A DNA stretch of 64,000 nt from Marsupella aquatica (lineage: Eukaryota > Marchantiophyta): NCBI GenBank assembly GCA_973895155.1, contig OZ316892.1, positions 18,352,001 through 18,416,000 on the forward strand. The letters are read 5' to 3'. Below, piece after piece: positions 34,311 to 44,759 of this stretch. The notes under the pieces were generated by a model, which was given only the letters and a program-made list of their open reading frames with translations, was not told where the DNA came from and searched no databases. The position numbers and the translations under genes were made by a program. Every line of letters begins with the position of its first letter. Within the stretch, counting starts at the first letter, position 1.

Positions 34311-37300
34311 TTTTCTTAACTCCTGCAACTATATACAAATATAAATAATAATAGTCATTCAATTTTTGTTTTCTACAATATACAATGGATTATTGCTCTT
34401 GTAAGGTTGGCCCTAGCCATCCTATTCATAAATAATTGTTGATGATATCAATTTGGAAGCAAGTGAAAACTTTTCTTGGTTTTCTTGAACCCGACTTGAA
34501 CCTATCAAAAGTTTGTAAGTCGTGTTACAACCACAAACACCAATGAACAAAAATTTTATAACAAGAAGATAAACTAAAAACTTTGGCATGAGAATATAAA
34601 GTACACAATTATAACCAAATTCACATTAATAATCAACAAAAAATAGACCAAAAGAAAATTCTTGTAGCTAATATGAGTGTATCACAAAATTTATTCAATT
34701 ACGTACTCTCACCTTGAAACTTATAAATATTTTCAAGTTTTTTATTTATTTTACGGAAATTCCAACTAATATATTGGATTAATTGGTGAATCTCTATGAT
34801 ATAGTATGAGGATCTTGACCCCAAACAAAAAACCAAATCTTCATCTAAAATTAGAATTTTAATTCCATATTTTAGCATCACTAAATTTCCACCTATACTT
34901 TCATTTGATGGATTACATGCCATAAATATTATAAATTAACTCATTTTATCCTATATCTATGTCAACTTCATTACAATTGTGGAAGATCAACATTCAGAGT
35001 AATAGTAAGTTACTTCTTGATTGTTAGTCCAATGATACTAAGAATAGGTTTTGGAATTTATAAAAGTCATTTAGTGTAAAAATGTGTGTGTTCATGAATT
35101 ATTATCGAGTGTGTAAAATGTGGTTAGTAAGAGAAGATAGGGTGCAACCCGGTTTTAGGTAACTATCAGTATTTGGGTTAGGCTATAACACCTTAGGATA
35201 GTGGATTTTAGTTCGCTCTTGGATGCACAATATATTATTTTGATGATAATAAAATAATTATTTCATTATTTACTAATTAATTCAAACATATGTTTGTTTC
35301 AATTCAGTCTTTCATTACTCAGACTATTATCAAATTGTTTATTATATTTGTCACATCAAATTGAATGTGTGTGCTCAAAGAAATATTTAAACATGTCGAT
35401 GATCAAAGAGGTTTCATTGGTCATTTAAGAGACAAGGTCACGACTTGCCGGGCACATAGAACTATCAAATGACAACCCCAAAATTATCAATTCACTTCTA
35501 TTCACTCATATTTTCCCTGACTCCCCCAGAGCCCGGGCCGGGGTCATAGGCGGTTGCGGTCGGGTCTGCGGTCAAGGGTGTTGGTCACAGGTCAGGGGCC
35601 GGGGGAAAGTGGACAAGGTTTAGAGATCGATGGTCGAAGGTGTCAGCTCCTGAACGGCTCTCAAAGATTCCCCGACCCTCCCCGATCCTGGCCCAGATTC
35701 GGCCCGGACTGCTCTCAAACCCGGTTGCCTACTTGTCGTTTATGAGGGTGTTTTTTTCCCAATTTGATGATTGGGCAAGGCCAAATCTGGATCCAATCTC
35801 TTTAATTAGCACTAATGTCACTAAATGTTATGCCCAGAAATGAGATTTAGAGACTTCTTGGGACGCGTACCAAAAAACTGAAATGAAAGTTAAGTAGATG
35901 AAAGTTAAATTAAATTAAATTATAATATATAAATATATTTGGGAATTTGTGGAAATAAAAAATTCAATTATTGTTTAAATTAGTGTTGTATGGACTTCTT
36001 TTCGTCAAAAGAAAAGTAATTATGGTCATGATATTTTATTAAATAAGGATCTGTCGCATCAAATAAAAAATAAAAAATAACAAAGGTCCGCATGACAATA
36101 TTAGATTTTTTGGGTATACCTTTGTTAGGATGGAGCAAAAATGGAGTTGAGAAGGATTAATGGTAGTCGTTTGGAAAACTCTTTTACTAAAGATATTAGT
36201 TTGTTTGGAAGGCCTCGCTTTATGTGAAGAAAATGGGCAAAATTTGTTGATGACGATGAGTGTTGGCGCCGAGCTAAGAACCGGAGACCTTGAACGGGAG
36301 AAGAATGAGATAATCAAAGGCTCCCTTGGGAGAAATTAAAAAATTATGTCAGTCAATAGTACTTAACCACACAACAAAGCAAAGGACTCTTGAAAGGATG
36401 ACACATGGCAGCGCCATACGCATCCTCATAAGGACATAATGGATAGGCGCAGTCGTAGTGATGCAAAAAAACATTTTTTGGCCATTTTTCATTATGCAAC
36501 CGCTTGACATGTGTTGTGGTAGAGTGGGATAACAACAATACGTGGGTATAATTTTAGCCTAAACGAAGGTCAGAGCTGTCAACTAATAATCAGGGGGAAT
36601 GGCAGATCATGACATTGAAAAAATTGAAAGATTTGCTGCGCAAATCGATCGGGGCGTAGATTTTGGGAGCAGTCTATGGCAGGTGAGATTTATCGTGCAT
36701 TTAAGAAATTGAGAGGCAAGGTTTATGCAGCAGCAACTAGCAATAGATCTAAATTGAGCAAATAGTAGACAGCCAGAATCGGGTCACACTTGATTCGTAG
36801 CATTAATTAAACAACTACTCGATCAGTTTTTATGCACATTAGACACAATGAAAGAAGACAAATTTCAATTGGAATTGGTAGATTGGAGCGCTACAAGTTT
36901 AATTATAACCACGGAGAGACCATGGCAACAGAAAGCATATTTGTAGGTTGTTTTGAGCAAACTAGTGGGCAATTGGAGCAGGCAGACCAAGTGGGGCTGA
37001 AAGTGTGGCTACATAAGGATTTTAGAATAGTAGGCTCTATAATGGACTTAGAAACAAATCAAAAGAAGTTTCAGCCACAAAGAAAGCGGTGAGAGTTCCT
37101 CTAGAAGGTGGGCTTTACAGGATGGACACTAAAGGACAATGAGTGGGAAGAAAGGTATCCGTAGGGAATTTAAAATGAGCATCCAAGGTAAAAATACAAA
37201 AGTAGATGGATAATGCTCAGGGTGGAGTTTACACAACTTGCCCTCCACTGCAATGTAGTAAATTGCTTGTATTAGTAATATTTTGTGTAGTCGTAAAAAG

Positions 37301-38087
37301 GGGGCGTAGAGCATAGGAGTTACCTAATTTGAGTGCTACTTTTGTCACTCAAAGGTGGAGCCAAAATGATTGAGAACCGAGTTCTAGAATAAGAAGGAGA
37401 TCCAAGTGATAAATTCTTGGCATATAGAGCCAAAATAGTGGGTGAGGGTGCACACCACTATCTTGTCCCTTATGAGGTGGTGTGGCTTGCCCAAAAGTAT
37501 AAATAGTGTGGTTTGTAGTTTGTTTATGTTCATTCTTCTCTAGTCCATTCCAATTGTTGGTGCTCATTCATGAGTGGTGTTGGAATTGAGAAAAGTGTAT
37601 CGTGTGAGAGTCTTGTAGTTGTGTGGGGTTTTACGTAAAGGGTGTATTTACTTGGAAATCACTGGCTATAAGACATTGTTAACAAAAAAACAAAAAAAAA
37701 TTCAAACAATAATTGATGCCCGGTTTAATCTGACGGGCACCTTGACGCCTTGCTGAGCACGTCAAATCGTCAAATGACGGCCCAACACGCAATTTAACGA
37801 ATATTCGTGTAGATTCTCCCGAACAAACTCCGACTTCCCCGGACCTTTCACGAACTCCTCTCGAACACCCCGGACCCGAACTCCCCCTGACGGGGTCCTG
37901 GGAACATAACATAGGTTGAAGTAGGGATGCTGACAAATATAAGAATTTGGAAAATTTCCTGCGCATGCTTTGAGCTTAGGCCCAATTTGCGATAATTCAG
38001 CAAAGTAACCCATTGTACTATATTTGTTATATCCACAAAATCAAAAGAATCAACCCTTTTATTTTTTTACCATTGAAAGTCGTAACA
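34311..38087. other. AT-rich intergenic sequence with two GC-rich islands
   Basis: No gene supported. GC-rich islands at about 35530-35740 and 37790-37910 stand out from flanks of roughly 30% GC. The stretch 37230-37675 has a promoter-like GTATAAATAGTG box (about 37494) and resembles a solo LTR in composition, but no end pair or target duplication was found. The 34923-34699 minus ORF has no domain. Confidence 0.4.
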
Positions 38088-40827
38088 ATGTCCGATGAAG
38101 AGGATTCACATGAAACTGGATATCATTCCACTACTCCCAGGCCTGGTCCAACTCGTGTGCAAGAACACCCTTTCAAACAATCTCCAGTGTAGAGATATTT
38201 TGAACGATGTGATGCGCCTTCAACATGTCATGATGTCAATCATATCTATCGAAGATGCAAGTATTGTTTAACATACGTTACTCATCATGCAACATGAGCA
38301 AAGGCGCATTTGATGGGAAACATCCAAAAAGGGGATGCGCCCACTTGCATGCAACTCTATGGTGTCGTCGATTTGGATGCCATCAACATAATATACAATG
38401 TGATAAGGGTCCACGGACCTTAAAGTACAAACAAAGGGATGGAACTCATATCTTGCGGGATGTGAGAGGCCGTAGGCCAAGCATTGGAAGTTCATATTCG
38501 TAAGCATCCACACGAGGGTCAAACTATGTTGACATATGGATGATACACATGTGAGGGAAGGAGATAGGCCAGTAAATCTTCCTAACCCAATTATGGATGC
38601 CTATCAAATTCCAAATAGAACAAATTTGGATAAGCTTTGGGCGAAAGCTTTCTACACCAGTGGTATTCCATTCAATGTTTCAAATAATTCTTTTTTTAGA
38701 AGCAGTCATAGAGACTTCAAAAGGGATTGTCTCGGGGGGGTCACTATATGAAGGGTCATACATCACGTGCGACGGTTTGGGTCATTTATGACCCCCCTAA
38801 GTCACTTTCTAGAAAGTTGTACGACACCAATCATGTGATGACATGTATGCATTTTGCAATTAAATAACCCTATATTTCCATAGAAGACTTAATAAGTCTT
38901 CCACCAAAACCATTTAAATGGCCCTATACTTCGTCGCACATGATATGCCACTTCCATGGAAGTGACCCCCCCGAGGGGATTGTCAATGGTTACTCTCTAC
39001 CTACAATGCAAAGTTTGCGATTGAAATTATTGGAAGACAGTAAGGAGGATATCACAAAGGACATGACGCAAACTTTAAAGGAGGCAAAACCTTATGGGTA
39101 TTCTCTTTCTTCAGATGGATGGAAAAACGTCCGAAGAGAGCCTTTGATGAATGTCATGTTGTTGACTACTAAAGGTAACTTCTTCTTGGATAGTTGGAAT
39201 GTTGCGCAAGCTGACAAGAAAGATGAGAAATATCTTGGCGAGATGTGGTTGAAATACATTGAGGATATTGGTGCAGATCATATTATTCAAATCGTAATTG
39301 ATGGAGCACCCATAAATCGCGTAGGAGGTTGTGAGGTAGTCATGAAAAAGTATCCTCATGTCACTTGGAGCTGGTGTGCTGCCCACATCTTTAATTTGTT
39401 GCTAGAGGATATGTGTGGTCACAAGCGTGTAGTGCTAGATGATGCTGGACAGAATCCATTTTGAAAGATTTTTAAACACTTGAGGTGGATAGTAAAAGCA
39501 GTTTCATCATCGCAAAAGCTTTCTACAATATTTGCAAGAAAATCTCTTGACCAAAAATTGTTGAATCCAAATGCAACTAGATTTGCGACCAATTTCCTAA
39601 TGGCACAAAGAGCGTTGGAGCTAAGAGGAGCTTTACAACAGATGGTCATTGATGATAATTGGCAGTCTTATCCTGATAGACTTCCATTGCGACCAAAATC
39701 AGCTAGATACATGACGAGGGGAAAGGCAGACGAACTTAAAATGTGGATACAACAAGATACATTTTGGGTTGAAGTGAAGGATATAGTTAAATTCTTTACT
39801 CCGTTGGTGAAGATGTTGCGAGAATTTGATGGTGATTCTCCGCAATCAGATTGGTTGTATTGGAGTTTGAAAAGAGGGATTGATATTTTGAAAGCAAGCA
39901 TGGAGGATTGTCCATTGGTAATAGAGGTATTGAAACCAAGATACTAAAAGTGTATTTGGATCAAAAAAATCTCTTACCACTGATTTTATGCTAGCGGTAG
40001 CATATCTCAATCCCCACAATCATGTTTTTTGATGAGGACATAGATGTCGCTGGAGATCCAGAACTCTATAGGGGTTTCAGTGAATACATTGCTAGATATT
40101 CAGAACAACAGGTGAAAGAGGGGATCAACCATGATCGCGACGTCAAAGAACTTATTCATGCCATCCACAATCAAGCCATTGACGCCCAAAAAAAATTCCC
40201 AACACATCAATAGCAATGAAAGCCGCCCAATCAAGTATAGGTAACGTCAGTCCAACAGAGTGGTGGCATGCGTATGATGCTGATTATAAACATTTGAGAA
40301 TCTTGGCGTGAAGAATCTTACACCAAAAAGTGTGCGCATCAGCTTGCAAGCAAAACTGGAGTTCATATGGATTTATACATTCCAAAAGTCGCAATAGATT
40401 GACAAATGATCGAGCAAAAGATTTGGTGTTTGTATTTACAAACATGAGGGTAGAGAAAGGGCTAACAAATGTTCGAAACCCGCATACGTTTATATATGAA
40501 CATTATGACCAAAGAAGAAGAACAAATGATGGACCTAGACCTGTCTCCATGGAGTTGTGCGGCAATGAAGAGTACAATGCAACAGGTACGGCTCTTGGTG
40601 AAGAAGATGTCAAAGATTATGATACAATTGATGATGCTGATGAATTGCTACATGGATTTTCACTAGATAAGGATAGTGAGTTCTTGACTCGTATTCCACA
40701 AGATACAGACATCACTGATGTAGGGGAATGGCAGCTGAAATGGTGGAGACCAGCTGACGAGAGGATGTCCAAGCTCGAATTGGAATTTGGAAAGGAGAGG
40801 AGAGGCAAGTGCAATTGTGCAAATTAA
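38088..40827 (+). pseudogene. hAT transposase pseudogene (BED finger, DUF659, hAT dimerisation region)
   Basis: Reading on the plus strand: MSDEEDSHETGY at 38088; a BED-finger-like part (RYFERCD, YRRCKYC, THH) with TAG at 38190 where a Trp is expected; LWAKAFYTSGIPFNVSNNSFF at about 38630-38700; a frame shift at the T run near 38694; then EAVIETSKGIV interrupted by a MITE and resuming NGYSLPTMQSL. The DUF659 region follows (LSSDGWKN, VIDGAPINRVGG, WCAAHIFNLLLEDM), carrying the hAT first and second acidic residues and CxxH. Stops and shifts lie at 39462, 39945 and 40213 and at a TGA near 40309. The C-terminal dimerisation-type region QNWSSYGFIHSKSRNRL is at about 40348. A dead copy of a plant hAT transposon; its terminal repeats were not found. 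Confidence 0.88.
38731..38975 (+). mobile_element. hAT-type MITE, copy 2 (245 bp), inside the hAT transposase
   Basis: The left end is CTCGGGGGGGTCACT and the right end its inverse AGTGACCCCCCCGAG. Inner matches include CGTGCGACG against CGTCGCACATGATATG. The 8-bp target duplication is GGGATTGT at 38723-38730 and 38976-38983. Removing the element and one duplication copy rejoins the transposase frame as KGIV-NGYS. It shares ends with the copy at 31238. Confidence 0.94.
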
Positions 40828-40836
40828 TGCCATAGG

Positions 40837-41380
40837 CCGTAGCAGCCGTACTCCAGTAATTGGTCAATTCATTTCACTATCAGAAGATTTTTTGCGCAAC
40901 GGAGCACCGACATATTCAATAATAATAAAGTCGGGAGGACCTGAAAATTTGACCTGAGAGTGCCGTTGCTTGAATAAATCTTCTCATAATGAAATAAACT
41001 CTGTTCAACTTCAAGTTCTAATCAGGGCCCATTTTGGGGGTAGGCAAATGTAGAGGCATTGGCTTCGGTTCGCATGCGCATGAATGTCGTTGGCCGTAGC
41101 AGCTGCCCTACTTGAAGTTGAACAGAGTTTATTTGAGTACGAGAGAAGTTGTGAAACCAACGGATCGACGACATACTCAATAATTTTCTGGTCGAAGGAC
41201 CTGAAAATTTGTCCTGAGAGTGCATTTTCTTTCAGAACTTCTCTCGTACTCAAATAAACTCCGTTCAACTTCAAGTTGTAATGAAGGCCCATTTTTGCAG
41301 TGGGCAAAGGAGTAGGCGTTGGCCTCGGTTCGCATGCGCATGAATGTCATTGGCCATAGCAGCAATAGTGGGAAAAATGA
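40837..41380 (+). repeat. About 255-bp tandem units with an internal hairpin
   Basis: GGCCGTAGCAGC-like words recur near 40837, 41091 and 41350, and TCGGTTCGCATGCGCATGAATG at 41066 and 41327. Inside are inverted arms: 41110-41150 and 41236-41276 match over 41 bases with one mismatch around an 85-base loop. A weaker arm copy lies near 40970-41020. Confidence 0.85.
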
Positions 41381-42161
41381 TGAAAGATAGGAAAAGTGAG
41401 TGGACTTAGGTATACATCCTTCTACAAAATCATTCTCAACTTGGGCGGCTAAAACCATTGCGATGTTGACTTTGTTGAACTCATTGTGCTACACGATCTC
41501 CTTTTGGAAATGATTTCAGAGAAGGATCAGTACCTGAGTCCATTGTGCTACCGTCTCTTATCACGTCTATTTTCCCCATACTTGTCACCAATTGCAAAAA
41601 TTGACAAATTGTTGGAGTCCACATTACGACCATCAAATTGGTCTCGAAGCTCCGTTACTTTCACAAACCTTCTCATGTAGGCAAATTTCTGTGAGTTTAC
41701 TTTGTAATTATGCCCGCGACCGGTGTAATAACCTAAGGCGCTGACATACCTGTAAACATCTATACTGAACAACATTCCCACTTTTTCAATCATTAGAATC
41801 CCAATTTTGTTATGGTGCCATTTTGTGTGTCCAAAAATATGATTGTGAGCCCGACAATATGCTTCCAAAACCTATGGCTGATTGGAGGATGGAGTATTCT
41901 TACAAAAATACACATTCTCCAAAATGCGACACTATGCCCCCAATAAAAAATATATGTAGTCAATGGGATATGCAATGTAATGTCACTCCAAAATCGCTTT
42001 ACCAATTACAAGTTGAAAATAATTGTCAAAGAGGATATGCCGCTTCTATTTTAACAAAAGGTCTCTAATAGTAAGTGCATGAAAATAACATCAAAATGTA
42101 AAGACTATTGGTTTCAGTTCCTTTTGTTGTTGTTGTCAACAGCTTCTGTTTTCACCTTTGC
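41381..42161. other. No gene seen
   Basis: Both strands carry short ORFs without domains. It may be the 3' end of the minus-strand unit that follows. Confidence 0.4.
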
Positions 42162-43475
42162 CTATTGTTGACGTCGTCGATGGTGCCGAATGGATCGTTG
42201 CAAATTTTGCTCATATATTGATGGTTGGTTGGCTGCCGCATATTGTTTCCACTTATCGAGTTGACCACTGAATAACAACCTATCAAATTCCCCATCTGAC
42301 AAATTATATTCATTGATTGTGAAATATTCAATGGGAGTTTCATCTATTTGCATCGCTGGTATAGTGTCTTCAGTAATTTCTTCAGTGTTTTGTTGAGTCT
42401 CCATTGATGGCATTTGCTTCAACAATCCTCGTTGTTCATACTCACGTTCATGAAATGGTGTGCGACACCAATATTTTTGGCTTTTCTTGAACAACCATTT
42501 AGACAAGCAAGCATGATGCCATATATGACCGCAGGTTCCAAACATGGAAACAGATTCAGGGCTCCAAGGATATAGGCACCAAGTACACTTGTCGTCCTTT
42601 TCACAAACAAATGCAATCATAGTTTCATCATTTTTCCACTTATCAAAAAACCTCTCAATACCTTCCGCGTCAACCTCCACATCTGGAAAAAGGTTGTTGT
42701 GCCCTATAGGATCTATGATTTGCATGTTAACAAAATTTGGCGACGACAATTCTCCTTCCCCTTTGTTTGACCCCATCCCCAAAGCACCATTGTTAAATTC
42801 TTGCACCTCTTCGTGAAGATTTGATATGATGACTGCTTGCATTGCAAGTTCACTTTTAAGATCATTAATGATCTTGTCCTTCTCCTCAAGCCGTGCCAAA
42901 TCATTGCATTGACGTTCTTTTTCAACAAGTTGTTTTGTCAATTTATTGATGTCTTCCATCTTGTCAAATAATTGACACTTGTACATCACTTCAGAATTAA
43001 TCGTCGGCTCGTTCTACTTCTTCTCAAGTGATCTCATCTTTAAATCAACTTGTTGCAATTGTGACTTAAACTTTTCGATGCTGCCACATTCACATAGCTC
43101 CACTACATACTTCGTGCGAAGATTTGTCTCAATCACCTCAACAACATCTGCCCCCAAGCTCTTGCATATGTTGTGCAGGTTAAACTTATCCTTGTTAGCA
43201 TCAATAACATTGTTGTTCTTTGCATGTGGAGTTCTACTCCCAACACCTACAAGGATTGGTTTTTTGGTGTGCGTGGACTCCACATTGGTTGGTGGTGCTG
43301 CACGGTCAGGCATGGAGACTTGAGGAAGTACAACCGCTTTCCCCTTCTCAAGTGCATATCCCTCCCCAGTCTCATCTAGCTTTCTTTTGGATCCCTTGTT
43401 GGAAGTCTCCATGGAAGGGTCCTTTGCAATAGTTGTATTCCTGTTCGTTGCAATCACAACCACTGATGGATGCAC
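42162..43475 (-). pseudogene. Coiled-coil plus RING-like protein, one in-frame stop
   Basis: The minus frame from 43475 to 42162 is open but for TAG at 43016-43014 (SLEKK*NEPTINSEVMYK). Its first part is basic (KGSKRKLDETGEG) and then helical (EKFKSQLQQVDLKMRSLEKK). After the stop a coiled coil follows (EDINKLTKQLVEKERQC, DKIINDLKSELAMQ). A Cys/His cluster then reads CEKDDKCTWC, GTCGHIWHHACLSKWL and KYWC, which has RING-H2 spacing in its middle but lacks a clean last pair. The tail is acidic and then ends RSIRHHRRRQQ. A ubiquitin-ligase-like role is inference only. A GTG beginning the frame follows a TTAG acceptor, so this is an internal exon. Confidence 0.5.
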
Positions 43476-43497
43476 CTAATGATTCAGCTTGCCAGCA

Positions 43498-44195
43498 CTA
43501 TTTTCCCAATGGTAATCCACCCTTCCACTTGAGAATAAATTCAGCAATCAGACATTGGATAAAAGGAGGATAAACGCAACTCATTTTTGTTTGGGCTTTG
43601 TGTGGAGCAAACTCTCGATATCGTTGCTCCCAATGTGATTTAACACCTGCATGTGTTACTTTGGACATGGTGAATTTTTCTTGCGCCCATGATCTTGTTG
43701 TCCAAAGATCCGGATCGTGAAAAACTTTTTGTGCTAATGGCCAAAAGTCTTTCTTTGGCATCAACATCTCCAATTCCTTTGCATTCATAGGCCATTCGTC
43801 ATGGGGAGGATTTACATTGGGCGTTAATATACTCCATTCATCCTTCATACCCTCATCTTCCCATCTTCCCATCTTCTTGTGTTTGGCGCCGATGTTCCAT
43901 CAACCTTGGGTTTAGCCTCATAGTGAATGCCAATGGTTGTAAGATTACCCAACACAGTATTACGAAGAGCTTCATCATCACAATCCTTGACCATCTTGCA
44001 TGGTAGGATGTTGTGTCGTGAACTCTTTGTCTTCATCATCAGAAGACAATTCCCATCATACCATGTTTGCGATGTGTACAAAAGGTCTGTGATATTTGAC
44101 AATGTACAAACACATTTAGCACAATTTTGGGCATTCACGACAAAGTTTAATAGAATATTATGAACAAAATGTAGAACACTGTAATTGACATACAA
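43498..44195 (-). pseudogene. Middle exons of the minus-strand unit, unidentified
   Basis: Two overlapping ORFs (44195-43845 and 43872-43498) in different frames. The second is protein-like (KDFWPLAQKVFHDPDLW, TMSKVTHAGVKSHWEQRYRE, CVYPPFIQCLIAEFI). No family recognised. Strand and order link it to its neighbours on both sides. Confidence 0.35.
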
Positions 44196-44244
44196 TGAAT
44201 AAACATATAATCGTCAAGGTGACCTTTACAAAACTGTGTAAACC

Positions 44245-44759
44245 CTAATCTCTAAGATATGGACTGTTGTGCAAATGCAATGTGCAATCTGGAAACGTTT
44301 GAACTATCTTCAAACTCCAAAAAGCACAATCCATTCTTTTCTTTGCATCAGTGGCCATCATTTCACGAATTATGACATCCAATTTGGGGCCATGCACTTG
44401 TGCACTCCAACCCCTCCCCCAAAACTGTGAACCCTTAGACATTTCATCCCAATTCTCTGTCAACAATGTCTCAAAAATATTCCCCAAAGCATATATATTG
44501 GTACTTTCGCTAAACTCGACAGGGGTAGGTTGAACAAGCTCCGGAGCCAACTGTGGAAATTGTTTTTGGTATGCTGCTGCTTTTTCTGTTGCTGTGGACC
44601 ACATCCGATTAGCTGGTAATTTGCACTGTGATTTATGCTTAGACAAGCCCAAATCACATAAACCAACATACACCTTAATAGCCACATCGTGCTTGTGATC
44701 GAAATGAAGAAGTGTCAAACACTTGTCAAGGAGCTTAAGCGGCTTTTCTCCCCAAAAGA
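44245..44759 (-). pseudogene. Protein kinase C-lobe fragment
   Basis: An open minus frame of about 170 residues after an AG acceptor at 44760. It carries kinase landmarks in order: VGLCDLGLSK (subdomain VII, DFG as DLG), an activation-segment-like stretch, QLAPELVQ (APE), ESTNIYALGNIFETLL (subdomain IX, Asp replaced by Asn) and a last helix with MMATDAKKRMDC (conserved Arg). No N-lobe or HRD loop is found in the adjoining upstream sequence, so the fragment cannot be an active kinase alone. It may be a captured or decayed host gene. Confidence 0.6.

Noticed and set aside
37230-37675. Solo LTR with TATA-like box
   Set aside because: No paired TG...CA ends, no 5-bp target duplication and no retrotransposon coding sequence found nearby.
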